From Muribaculaceae bacterium Isolate-104 (HZI) (GTDB lineage: Bacteria > Bacteroidota > Bacteroidia > Bacteroidales > Muribaculaceae), in NCBI GenBank assembly GCA_003762715.1, contig RIBJ01000034.1:51306-115305 (forward strand): a DNA stretch of 64,000 nt, in the 5' to 3' direction. Both the position numbers and the translations under genes were made by a program. Positions 16,119 to 24,520 of the stretch are shown in pieces. The notes beneath the pieces were generated by a model. It did no database searches. It was not told the origin of the DNA and saw only the letters and a program-made list of their open reading frames with translations. Positions within the stretch are counted from its first letter, which is position 1. Every line of letters starts with the position of its first letter.

Positions 16119-16682
16119 ATGAGAAAGAAAAAACAAATCAGCCTGCGCATTGAATGGATTGAAACAATCGCCACCCTCATCACATCGCTGCAGCTCGAAG
16201 TGATGAACGCCGTAATAGCCTATCTGACAGACGGTACCGTGATGCGAATTGACAACATCGACGCCGCCGAGATGTTCATGAGCATCAAAAACGACATTGA
16301 CGCCCGTGCCGAGGAGCGCCGCCGCAAGGCAGCCGAACGCCGCGCGAAGAAAGCACCCGTGCCGGGCTATCTGCCTGAGAAAGCTCCGGAAAATCTTGAC
16401 GAGAGAGTAGCAGCCAACGGCCTTGTAGACTGGGTGGTCAGCTGTCATTCATTCAAGGATTTCCGCCGGTTTGACAAACCGTTGCTTGCCGAACTTGCCC
16501 TGCAGGTGTGCGACTGGTGGCGCGAGCATCCGAGCGAAGAGTTGCCGAGCCAGCAGAAAATACGCGCGGAGATAAACGCCCGTTTCGGCAAAGTTGCCGA
16601 CGAGCTCGCCGGAAGTACCTATGTGACCCGCGAAAAATGGCTCGCACACATGGCTCCGAATGCCGCCAGGCGCCGCGCTTAG
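16119..16682 (+). CDS. DUF6291-like protein of unknown function
   Basis: About 187 residues from MRKKKQISLRIEW. The first ~60 residues (IEWIETIATL...VMNAVIAYLTDG...FMSIKNDIDARAEER) resemble the DUF6291 N-terminal domain found in Bacteroidales and phage-related proteins. A basic Arg/Lys/Ala helix (EERRRKAAERRAKKA) and a C-terminal helical region with Trp-rich segments follow. DNA or replication-related function is suspected only from the basic helix and family context. No phage genes are adjacent. The call is by resemblance and uncertain. Confidence 0.5.
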   Translation: MRKKKQISLRIEWIETIATLITSLQLEVMNAVIAYLTDGTVMRIDNIDAAEMFMSIKNDIDARAEERRRKAAERRAKKAPVPGYLPEKAPENLDERVAANGLVDWVVSCHSFKDFRRFDKPLLAELALQVCDWWREHPSEELPSQQKIRAEINARFGKVADELAGSTYVTREKWLAHMAPNAARRRA

Positions 16683-16685
16683 AAG

Positions 16686-16708
16686 CTGTTTAAATTTAAA
16701 CAGTTTTT
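16686..16708 (+). terminator. palindromic terminator made of AACTGTTTAAA-type arms
   Basis: CTGTTTAAATTTAAACAG (16686-16703) is a perfect 18-bp palindrome followed by TTTTT, immediately after the DUF6291-like stop and abutting the convergent GH3 gene's stop. Each half matches the arm of the inverted-repeat element at 44027-44204. Confidence 0.6.
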
Positions 16709-19697
16709 AGAGTAGAGATGAATATACCGCACGGAGCAGTGCGCCGCGGGGATTGGTGTCAGAAAAAGCCCGGTTGTTTCTTGACGGATTTACCCGGTTG
16801 CTGAGAAACACAAACACAATCTCTTGATCGGGGTCAATCCAGAAGCAGGTGCCGGTAAAACCTGTGTGACCGTATGTGTTGCCCCCCACTCCGGTGTCTT
16901 CCAGACTGCGCAGCTCTCCCGCAAGGTCAAATGCAAGAGCCCGTCTGCCCCCTGCGCTACGGCTGCGGGTAAACAGGTCGACCGTACTGCCGCTGATTAT
17001 CTTTTCCGGACCGTACACCCCTTTTTGCAGCAGCATCTGCGAGAACTTAGCTATGTCGCCGGCTGTGGAGAAGAGTCCGGCATTGCCCTGCACTCCTCCG
17101 CTATAGGCAGCCAGCTCGTCATGCACATAGCCTCTTACTGTCTGCCCGCGCAGATAATCATCGCGCTCAGTCGGCGCTATTTCGGAGGCGCTGTGGGTTT
17201 CAAGCGGTCTGAAACAGGTGTTTGACGCTCCGAGCGGACCGAACAGTTCGGAGCCGACCCACTTGTCGTGTTCCACACCTGTGAGGCGTTGCTCCATGTC
17301 CATCAGCAGACAGAAATTCAGGCAACTGTAAAAATATTTTTTTGATGCCCGCAGACCGATATTGTATATACGGTTCATTATGGTGTCGCGGGTGGCTGCT
17401 CCCACATACCAGCCCTTTGCCATTTCTATGTCTAAACCGGCGCTGCTTGCGCGTTTGAGTATGTCGGTGCGCTTGCGTGCCGAGGAATGAGCATACACTC
17501 CGGGAGCTACCCTTACCGTGTACGGCGCACGCGCACGGCGGCTGGTGAGCGCTCCGGTATAGCTGTCTGAATCCGTCATTATCTTAATCATGTTAAGGCT
17601 CGCGGGCATTCCGCTCTCATGGTACAGCAGCTGCTCTACCGTAAGATTTTGCTTGTCGGTGCCTCTCAGCCCCGGAACATGCCGCGACACCTTGTCTTTC
17701 AGCCCGTACAGACCTCTGTCAAATGCAATCATCAGTCCTCCGGCGGTTGCTGTTGCCTTGGTCATGGAAGCGATGTCGTAAAGAGTGTTTTCTGTCACTT
17801 CAGCTGTGCCGCCACGCTCTATTTTGCCGTAGCCCTTGTCTATGACAACATCGCCCTTGCGCGCCACAACTACCTGACACCCCGGAAATGCCCCTGCCGC
17901 AAGGCAAACCTTTACAATGGAGTCAACCCGGTACTCCAGTCTTGATGAAAACCCTGCCGCAGCCGGCGACGCGTATCCGAGACGGCTTTTGGCTATGTCA
18001 CACCCCTCGCCTTCACGAGCCACCCCGGTCACATTGACCGGAAACCTGCCACTGACAGCTATTCCGCCAAAGAGCGACTGTGCCGCAGCGCGGCGCAGCT
18101 CCGGAGTATCGTCATAAGCAGCGACAAATGTGCTCAGCCTGCCGATACCGTTTTTCAGAGCCGACATTTTGTAAGGGTTCACAAAAACAATCCCCACCGC
18201 TCCGTCAAGAGCGGCAAGCCTGCTCAACGCGTCTGCCGCCCAACCGGCATTGCTGAACACCGCAGCCACCACAACATCCGCCTTTGAAATCCGGGCAAGG
18301 GCGTCGGCGGTGATACCTGTCTGTCCAACGGAATACTCCTTGACCTGAGCGTATTTGCCACACATTCTTGAAAACTCGTTTTCTGCGGGCGCGCCTATGC
18401 TCACCACAGCTATGCTTCTTGTGCCGAGGTTGCCCAACGGAAGCACCCCGTCGCTGTTGCGCACGGCAGTGATGCTCCCTGCCGCAAGGCGCTCCTTTAC
18501 CATTTTTGCCGAAGCGCCGTTGACTATTGCCTTCACATCCTTTCGCGGCACCGACGCTCCGCCGGCAAGTCCGAGCTGGTATTTGGCACACAGAATCTTG
18601 CGGCAGCTCTCCTCGATTCGCCTCACGGAAACCGCTCCGCTATTAACCGCCGAAACCACCGCCTCAATATCGCCATAGGGCGCACCGCTGCCGAGAAGCA
18701 CATCGGCGCCGGCTTTAAGCGCCGCCACACAATTGTTTTCACCGGCACGCGTCACCGCGCCCTTCATTGCAAGAGCATCGGTAAACACCAGACCGCCGAA
18801 ACCCATTTTCTTCTTGAGCAGACCGGTGGTGATTTTTTCGGAAAGAGATGCCGGAGTGCCGGAAGCATCGAGCGCCGGCACTTTGAGATGCCCCACCATT
18901 ATGCCGCCGAAACCGCTGTTTATAAAGTCGCGAAACGGCACCAGGTCAACAGAATCGAGAACACCATAAGAGTGGTCTACAGTCGGCAACGCCTTGTGAC
19001 TGTCAACCGAAGTGTCGCCATGTCCGGGAAAATGTTTGCCAACCGCCATTACTCCGCCATCTTCGAGCCCTTTCGAATAAGCACATCCGAGAGCCGACAC
19101 CCGCTGCGGGTTCTCGCCGAAAGAGCGATAGCCGATAACCGGATTGGCAGGATTGGAATTGACATCAAGCACAGGAGCGAAATTCACATGAATGCCAACC
19201 TCGCGACATTCGCGCGCCACCTCCCTGCCATACTCATACAGCAGCTCCGGGTCGGAAATGGCTCCGAGTCCCATACTGTATGGAAAACGCGGGGCATCGC
19301 TGAGACGCATTGACAAACCCCACTCGCCGTCAAGAGTGACAAGCAGCGGCACCCGCGCCGCATCCTGCGCTCCGCGTATCAGGGAGGCATAGCCCGCCAC
19401 AGTGCCTTTGCCGAGCAGAAAACCGCCGACCTGACCCTGAGTGACCATTTTTTTCAGAGACGCATGACCGGCGGGGTTGTCAAACACATCAAGCCTCGGC
19501 ACAAACAGCTGCCCCACCTTCTGGCGCAGGGTCATGCCCGCCATTACAGAGTCTGCCCAGCGTCCGGCATCGTCATTTTCCACAAGCGCAGCCCCTGTCC
19601 TGTCCGGAGATGAGGGCGTAAGCGCCGGGGCTATAAACGCCGGCACACAGGCAAGAGTAAGAAATATCGAACTTTTGAGTACGGTGCGTATTTTCAT
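16707..19697 (-). CDS. exported GH3 beta-N-acetylhexosaminidase fused to a class-C beta-lactamase-like domain
   Basis: A 996-residue two-domain envelope protein. Residues ~45-390 are a GH3 N-terminal barrel of NagZ type with the KHFPGHGDTSVDSHKALP loop (catalytic His/Asp dyad) and the nucleophile Asp in FTDALAMKG (about residue 307). A GH3 C-terminal alpha/beta domain follows to ~575. Residues ~590-990 form a serine beta-lactamase/transpeptidase-like fold with SMTK (SxxK, about residue 644) and HTG (about 946). Signal peptide at the start. The fusion is known in Bacteroidota, where it likely trims peptidoglycan-derived GlcNAc-anhydroMurNAc or related material; substrate is inferred. Only 11 bp after ushA, so co-transcribed with it. 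Confidence 0.92.
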   Translation of the reverse strand: MKIRTVLKSSIFLTLACVPAFIAPALTPSSPDRTGAALVENDDAGRWADSVMAGMTLRQKVGQLFVPRLDVFDNPAGHASLKKMVTQGQVGGFLLGKGTVAGYASLIRGAQDAARVPLLVTLDGEWGLSMRLSDAPRFPYSMGLGAISDPELLYEYGREVARECREVGIHVNFAPVLDVNSNPANPVIGYRSFGENPQRVSALGCAYSKGLEDGGVMAVGKHFPGHGDTSVDSHKALPTVDHSYGVLDSVDLVPFRDFINSGFGGIMVGHLKVPALDASGTPASLSEKITTGLLKKKMGFGGLVFTDALAMKGAVTRAGENNCVAALKAGADVLLGSGAPYGDIEAVVSAVNSGAVSVRRIEESCRKILCAKYQLGLAGGASVPRKDVKAIVNGASAKMVKERLAAGSITAVRNSDGVLPLGNLGTRSIAVVSIGAPAENEFSRMCGKYAQVKEYSVGQTGITADALARISKADVVVAAVFSNAGWAADALSRLAALDGAVGIVFVNPYKMSALKNGIGRLSTFVAAYDDTPELRRAAAQSLFGGIAVSGRFPVNVTGVAREGEGCDIAKSRLGYASPAAAGFSSRLEYRVDSIVKVCLAAGAFPGCQVVVARKGDVVIDKGYGKIERGGTAEVTENTLYDIASMTKATATAGGLMIAFDRGLYGLKDKVSRHVPGLRGTDKQNLTVEQLLYHESGMPASLNMIKIMTDSDSYTGALTSRRARAPYTVRVAPGVYAHSSARKRTDILKRASSAGLDIEMAKGWYVGAATRDTIMNRIYNIGLRASKKYFYSCLNFCLLMDMEQRLTGVEHDKWVGSELFGPLGASNTCFRPLETHSASEIAPTERDDYLRGQTVRGYVHDELAAYSGGVQGNAGLFSTAGDIAKFSQMLLQKGVYGPEKIISGSTVDLFTRSRSAGGRRALAFDLAGELRSLEDTGVGGNTYGHTGFTGTCFWIDPDQEIVFVFLSNRVNPSRNNRAFSDTNPRGALLRAVYSSLL

Positions 19698-19708
19698 TTG
19701 CTGAATAT

Positions 19709-21214
19709 TTATCTGGGTGTCATTCTGACCTTTGTGTCAGGCTTTATCTTTTTGCCCTTGTACGGAGACATGCCAAGGTATTTTATCACGTCCTCGTACA
19801 GAATTTCGTTGCTGCGACCGGTTTCCACTCCGTTTTTAAACGACTTCATGTAATCGCCGCCTGTGGCAAGATAGTCGATTGTAGCTATACGGTATGCTTT
19901 GTCCGGGTCAAGCGGCTTTCCGCCGATAAGAATCGAGCTGCATTTTTTTGTTTCAGGGTCATACACCGCCGTAGCGTTGCTCACTCCGTCGCCCAGCCTG
20001 CCAGCCATAACGTCGAAACCGGCGGCGAGGTCACTGCCCTTTATGTCAAGAAGCACAATGCGGTTGTCAAACGGCAGCATCTGCATTATAAGTCCGCGGG
20101 TAATATCTCCCGAAGGCATGTTGCAGCGAATGCCCCCCTTGTTCATCACCGCCATATCCACCGGCGCCCCGTTCAGGTCGCTTCCGGCGGCATAGACAAT
20201 ATCCGTAATCAGGTTTACCAGCCCGAAATCCTGCTTCACAAACGGAGCGGCGGCACGCCCGATTTTAATGCCGAGAATAGAGTCAACATCATGACGGTAC
20301 GGCTCCAGGATTGCTGCCGCACCCTCGTCTATACGCGAGTCCAGCCTGCTGTCAACCGCAATCAGACGATATTTGGCAGCCATCGTCTCAAGATCAATAT
20401 CTATCTCTCCGACATACTTTCCGAGCGAGCCTGTCTGCACCACAAGAATTGTGTCACCGACCTCATTGGCTATCCTGCACTGCGGCCCGCCCTCAGCCTC
20501 CGGATTGATGAGCGTGTGGCTGTGACCGCCTATGATTATGTCAATATCCTCCGACCTGCGCGCAATGTCAAGATCCTGCGGTCTGGCTCCGGCGTTGTAC
20601 CCTATGTGAGTGAGCGCCACAACCATATCCACCTTCTCGTTATGCTTGAGATGCCACGCCGTGGCATTTGCAGCCTTGACACCGTCAAGATACCTGACAC
20701 CGGTGCAGTTTGCCGCCGAAATCATTCCCTCAGGGTCAAGATTTATCGCTATAAAACCGATTTTCCTGTCGCCGTACTTCTTGACGGCATATGGAGCGAA
20801 GTGCTCGGCAAGCGGAGTGGCAGACACATCGTAGTTCGTTGTCAGCCAAGTGGCTTCACTTTGGCTGATTTGCCGCACAAGGGCATCCATTCCCGAATCG
20901 AACTCATGATTGCCGAGTATCTGGATGTCATAGCCCATGTCGTCCATGAGCTTACGCTCTACCTCGCCGCCAAACAAAGTGTAGTACAAAGTACCCTGCA
21001 CAGCATCGCCCGCATCTACAAGCAGCACATTGTCATTTGCCTGCCGCACGCTGTCGACAATCACCTTGCGGCGCAATATACCGCCCATGCCGTCGCTTGC
21101 CGGGTCTATCGCGCTGTGGGTGTCGTTGGTGTGCAGTATCACAAGATTATCGGCTATGCCGCACACAGCCATACAGCCGGCGGCAAACACAGAAACCAAT
21201 TTTTTTGAGCCCAT
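19709..21214 (-). CDS. ushA: bifunctional metallophosphatase / 5'-nucleotidase (UshA family)
   Basis: Exported 501-residue enzyme hydrolysing nucleotides or nucleotide sugars. Signal peptide residues 1-21. The N-terminal calcineurin-like metallophosphatase domain carries HTNDTHS, DAGDAVQG, GNHEFDSG, and GGHSHT, which together hold the two-metal ligands. The C-terminal nucleotide-binding domain (from ~residue 320) has NKGGIRCNMPSGDIT. Some Bacteroides split these domains into two genes; here they are fused. First gene of a two-gene operon with the GH3/beta-lactamase protein. Confidence 0.93.
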   Translation of the reverse strand: MGSKKLVSVFAAGCMAVCGIADNLVILHTNDTHSAIDPASDGMGGILRRKVIVDSVRQANDNVLLVDAGDAVQGTLYYTLFGGEVERKLMDDMGYDIQILGNHEFDSGMDALVRQISQSEATWLTTNYDVSATPLAEHFAPYAVKKYGDRKIGFIAINLDPEGMISAANCTGVRYLDGVKAANATAWHLKHNEKVDMVVALTHIGYNAGARPQDLDIARRSEDIDIIIGGHSHTLINPEAEGGPQCRIANEVGDTILVVQTGSLGKYVGEIDIDLETMAAKYRLIAVDSRLDSRIDEGAAAILEPYRHDVDSILGIKIGRAAAPFVKQDFGLVNLITDIVYAAGSDLNGAPVDMAVMNKGGIRCNMPSGDITRGLIMQMLPFDNRIVLLDIKGSDLAAGFDVMAGRLGDGVSNATAVYDPETKKCSSILIGGKPLDPDKAYRIATIDYLATGGDYMKSFKNGVETGRSNEILYEDVIKYLGMSPYKGKKIKPDTKVRMTPR

Positions 21215-21326
21215 TAACTTTTTCGATTTGAGTTTATGACCACGAAGTTAGCAAAAATTATTCTGTCGGCGATACCGAAATTACACGGCTCACACCAGGC
21301 TTAGCATATGTTTGCACACATTATAA

Positions 21327-22076
21327 ACTATTTATACCTTTGCAATACCTGAATGTTGCACCGCCGGGGGAGAACCTCCGTACAACTGCCCCGCCGAAAA
21401 CACTGCAAACATAGCATTCTGCCTGCAGACCGGTGCTGATGACACTATGTACGGGCGCTCGCGCATTACAGCAAAAGCAAAATCCGCCTGGGACAATCTT
21501 GAAAAAGAACACCCCGGCTTCTATATCCACAAAATAGACCTGCAGCCCGGACTGGGTCACGGATGCGATTACACAGTCACTACCCCGTGGCTCAAAAATC
21601 ATGTACGCAATCCACTGCCTAAATATGTGTACTGGGAAAACTTCGGTCTCGGAAATGTCAACGGAGAATCCTTCAACTGCCGTTCAGGATTCTACAACCT
21701 GCATGTCATTGAAGGACAAATAGGAAAAACCGACGGCGCCACTCGCGACGTTTACGAAATGAGCATAGACGGCAACACCGTGACCCTGAATGTGATGACC
21801 GTGGTAAACACTCCCACCGAAAGCGTCAGCGAAAACGGCTGGACTATGAACACAAACGTAACAAAAACATACACTCCGGCAACAAGAGGCAAAGTAAAAA
21901 TATATTTCTGCGACGGTCTTATAGACCTTTCCGAACCGGTTACTGTGATTGTGAACGACATCACCGTGTTCAACAGCGCCGTGCAGCCCGACCGTCGGGT
22001 CATGGTCGAATCCATTGCAGAGTTCTTTGACCCTTGCAGAGTGTTTCCTGCGGCGGTTGAGGTATCAATACAATAG
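21327..22076 (+). pseudogene. N-terminally deleted alpha/beta-hydrolase (esterase) remnant
   Basis: The frame is open from 21327 but the first ATG is at 21447, and the homologous-looking sequence already runs in frame before it (GGEPPYNCPAENTANIAF). It has the look of the last half of a large secreted alpha/beta hydrolase: a late acidic residue (QTGADDTMYGR), the catalytic-type His in PGLGHGCDY, then PWLKNHVRNPLPKYVYW and a C-terminal beta-domain to VFPAAVEVSIQ. The region with the nucleophile (GxSxG) and any signal peptide is missing. A -7 box lies directly at the truncation point. The largest residual ORF is 209 residues from 21447. Assignment to hydrolases is by motif resemblance. Confidence 0.6.
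21335..21342 (+). promoter_or_regulatory. -7 box fused to the esterase remnant
   Basis: TACCTTTG (TAnnTTTG) lies within 20 bases of where coding-like sequence of the remnant begins, as if a deletion joined promoter and C-terminal half. Confidence 0.5.
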
Positions 22077-22180
22077 CTTGGTGCCGCTCAAAGCCCTGTT
22101 ATAGTTATTGTTACAGACATTGCCCGCAGATTACTGTTATTTTTTTATTGAAAAAATTTTGCAGATTGCGCGAATTGCCT

Positions 22181-22188
22181 TAACTTTG
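22181..22188 (+). promoter_or_regulatory. -7 box of the tRNA-Arg pair
   Basis: TAACTTTG, 38 bases upstream of the first mature tRNA, with a TTTG at 22158-22161 as a possible -33 element. The rest of 22077-22226 shows nothing else. Confidence 0.55.
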
Positions 22189-22226
22189 CAGTCGCAAATG
22201 CAGCGGAGGCTGCTTGTATACCACAA

Positions 22227-22303
22227 GGCTCCTTAGCTCAACTGAATAGAGCATCTGACTACGGATCAGAAGGTTACAGGTTTGAATCCTGTAGGAGTCA
22301 CCA
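22227..22303 (+). tRNA. tRNA-Arg (anticodon ACG), CCA encoded
   Basis: Full cloverleaf: acceptor GGCTCCT/AGGAGTC, D arm GCTC/GAGC, anticodon arm TCTGA-CTACGGA-TCAGA with anticodon ACG (wobble A read as inosine), and T arm ACAGG-TTTGAAT-CCTGT. The discriminator A at 22300 is followed by encoded CCA. Confidence 0.96.
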
Positions 22304-22322
22304 ATTTTTTCGATAGCTTTAA

Positions 22323-22396
22323 GGCTCCTTAGCTCAACTGAATAGAGCATCTGACTACGGATCAGAAGGTTACAGGTTTGAATCCTGTAGGAGTCA
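22323..22396 (+). tRNA. tRNA-Arg (anticodon ACG), second identical copy
   Basis: The 74 mature bases are identical to the first copy, 19 bases downstream of its encoded CCA. The 3' end is followed by CTA instead of CCA, so this copy depends on CCA-adding enzyme. A strong hairpin terminator follows directly. Confidence 0.96.
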
Positions 22397-22398
22397 CT

Positions 22399-22431
22399 AA
22401 AAGAGAGAAGCCGCTACGGTTTCTCTCTTTT
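22399..22431 (+). terminator. terminator of the tRNA pair
   Basis: Fourteen-bp stem (22399-22412 / 22418-22431) with one G-U pair, of the form AAAAGAGAGAAGCC...GGTTTCTCTCTTTT. Confidence 0.8.
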
Positions 22432-22506
22432 CATTTATTCGCGGAGCATTCGCACGCAAAGAGAGCCGACCGCGCAATAAAATTTGCAAATAAAAAAATT
22501 TACAAC

Positions 22507-22514
22507 TACATTTG
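22507..22514 (+). promoter_or_regulatory. -7 box of the NVEALA operon
   Basis: TACATTTG, 32 bases upstream of the NVEALA gene start; TTTG at 22483-22486 may be the -33 element. Confidence 0.5.
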
Positions 22515-22546
22515 CGACAGCACAATTAATTAAACATTAAATCTAA

Positions 22547-22849
22547 ATGATTATTAAACACAAAAACATTTTTGCTGTGACTATTGTCGCAATCATGGCA
22601 TCGGTTGGTTATTTCGGTTATACAAATCACAACACCGAGTTCAGCGACATTCAACTCGAAAACATAGAAGCTTTGGCACTCGGTGAATTTATCGTTGGAG
22701 AAGGTTGGGAATGTTTTAGTAAGATATATGACGACGTTGATAATCCGATGTACTTTACCATAATACGCTGCAATGATTGTAGCTCAACCTCAGCTGTGTA
22801 CTTTAGCGAATTTGACCACTGTACATTTTCAGGAATGTATGATAAATAA
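22547..22849 (+). CDS. NVEALA-family small exported protein
   Basis: One hundred residues: an N-terminal hydrophobic segment (residues 9-25), then LSD/NVEALA-like hallmark SDIQLENIEALALGE, then a Cys-containing C-terminal half (WECFSK, IIRCNDCSS, HCTFSG). NVEALA proteins are short Bacteroidales proteins of unknown function, usually encoded beside BF3164-type propeller lipoproteins, as here. The leader-like N-terminus and conserved cleavage-like motif suggest a processed exported peptide; that is inference. AT-rich compared with surrounding core genes. Its end overlaps the next gene. Confidence 0.8.
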   Translation: MIIKHKNIFAVTIVAIMASVGYFGYTNHNTEFSDIQLENIEALALGEFIVGEGWECFSKIYDDVDNPMYFTIIRCNDCSSTSAVYFSEFDHCTFSGMYDK

Positions 22850-23858
22850 AATAGCAAAGCCGGGCTGCGCATGGTTGATGGCGGCGAGCCTGTGGGCATG
22901 CGCCGGAAATAGTCAAACCACAGACTGTGTGCCAATGCCAGAGGCGAAACCTCTGACAGGCGAAACCGTGAAGACTGAGGTTGATGCCCTGTTGCCAAGA
23001 GCCATGTTTGTGGTTGACGGTAAACTGGGAATATATAAGGAACGTGAGGAATTTATGTTTGATTTCTACACCCTTCCTGATTTCAAATTCCTTTGCAGCA
23101 CAGCCCCAAGAGGTCAGGGACCAGACGATTTAATAGGTCTTGAATGCCGCAATATCGAAGTGTCAGGCACCACTTTCAGTGCTCTGGAACACATGACATG
23201 GCGCCTCAAGACAATGAAGCTCGCCGGCGATAGCGCAATGCAGGTTGTCCATACATCCAAACCGTTGGATGCCAACGGAGCTATAAATATGTTCCATCGC
23301 CTGGATTCGTTGCATTACCTTAGTCTGGGCTCCACATCCAATCAGAAAGAATTCTGCATATATGATATTTCGGACGGTTCCGCCCATGAAACGGGAGAAT
23401 ATCCCGAATGGATAGATCCGGCAACTTTAGCCACCGGCATGCCCCTGCTGATACCTTACGGTAAATTTTTGGCGGTAAGTCCGGACGGAAACAGATTCGC
23501 GGCGTTTTATTGGCATTTTGACCGTGTGAGATTCTTTGACCGCGATTGCAAAATGCTCATGGACATCACTACCAGCCATGACAGCAACGGAAAACAGGAA
23601 GACGATGACGAGAATAAGCTCCCGTCGTGCTATTTCGGAGTCAAGGCTGCAGGCGACAAGATATATGCCTTGCACGCCGACAGCGATTCGACAAGATTGC
23701 TTGAAATATGGGATTGGGATGGACATCCCAAATCCGTGTTCAGGCTTGACCGCCCCGTAACAATCATGACTGTCGACACAAAGACCCGCCGGGTGATAGC
23801 AAAGGACGCCGAACATAGCAATGAAATATATCTGTATGAATTACCCGGCGATTATTAG
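22839..23858 (+). CDS. BF3164-type 6-bladed beta-propeller lipoprotein
   Basis: Start ATG 22839 (MINKIAKPG) gives a lipoprotein signal with Cys at residue 21 (SLWACAG); the longer frame from 22773 would run through the NVEALA gene. About 339 residues of TolB-like/BF3164 propeller repeats: DFYTLPDFKF...TAPRGQGPDDL, then blades ending in YLYELPGDY. Family members are surface or periplasmic lipoproteins of unknown function linked to NVEALA genes. Overlaps both neighbours, so the three genes are translationally coupled. Confidence 0.8.
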   Translation: MINKIAKPGCAWLMAASLWACAGNSQTTDCVPMPEAKPLTGETVKTEVDALLPRAMFVVDGKLGIYKEREEFMFDFYTLPDFKFLCSTAPRGQGPDDLIGLECRNIEVSGTTFSALEHMTWRLKTMKLAGDSAMQVVHTSKPLDANGAINMFHRLDSLHYLSLGSTSNQKEFCIYDISDGSAHETGEYPEWIDPATLATGMPLLIPYGKFLAVSPDGNRFAAFYWHFDRVRFFDRDCKMLMDITTSHDSNGKQEDDDENKLPSCYFGVKAAGDKIYALHADSDSTRLLEIWDWDGHPKSVFRLDRPVTIMTVDTKTRRVIAKDAEHSNEIYLYELPGDY

Positions 23859-24477
23859 AGCAGCAGTTGTCGCCGCCTTGCTGGCAACACCATTGGCAGA
23901 GGTTTTGGCAGAGGACAATGCAACAGGTGTTCGCAAGACCTCATGCACACTCTACGACATCGAAACGCCCGCTCACTGGATTTGTACAGAGGCGTTTGAT
24001 GCCAACGGAAACCCTCCGGTGCGCGGCGCATTGATACTTGATGCCATCGGAGGTCAAACCAAGTGCCACCTGCGCCATCAGCATTGGAGATTCTTTGATA
24101 AAAATAATTTTACCGACGCACAGAGTTGTGATATCGAGAGCTATATATTGCCATCGGGCGACAAACCCGACTTTGATTCCGTGTGGGCTATGATAGACCG
24201 ACGGTCTTCGCACAAGCATCCTGCCTCTTCGAAATGGATAAAGATTGAACGAGGCTATATGAGAGCGTCGTATGTAACAGACGTGGGCATGAAAGTCAGT
24301 AAGAAAGGAGTTCTCGAAAAGGTAACCAACCATGACCGCAATATAATTGTGGTGCGCGAGGGGCGTGAATATGTGCATGTATTGAGCATGTCTGTGCCGG
24401 CGAGCAGATACAGGTCTGATGAGAAATTCCGGCGCAAAGTGGATAATGTCTGGAAAAACTGGAAGCTGAAAAGATAA
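23836..24477 (+). CDS. exported protein of unknown function, third gene of the NVEALA operon
   Basis: ATG 23836 gives signal peptide MNYPAIIRAAVVAALLATPL; an in-frame ATG at 23821 is an alternative. About 213 residues, overlapping the preceding lipoprotein gene. The mature part has three Cys (TSCTLYD, HWICTEA, TKCHLRH) and a fourth in QSCDIESY, so disulfides are possible, and ends in a basic helix (KFRRKVDNVWKNWKLKR). I recognise no family. Its coupling to the NVEALA and propeller genes suggests a joint role. Confidence 0.6.
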   Translation: MNYPAIIRAAVVAALLATPLAEVLAEDNATGVRKTSCTLYDIETPAHWICTEAFDANGNPPVRGALILDAIGGQTKCHLRHQHWRFFDKNNFTDAQSCDIESYILPSGDKPDFDSVWAMIDRRSSHKHPASSKWIKIERGYMRASYVTDVGMKVSKKGVLEKVTNHDRNIIVVREGREYVHVLSMSVPASRYRSDEKFRRKVDNVWKNWKLKR

Positions 24478-24520
24478 CCGCACCGACGGCAACACTTATC
24501 ATAAAAATTATAAAAAGCTC

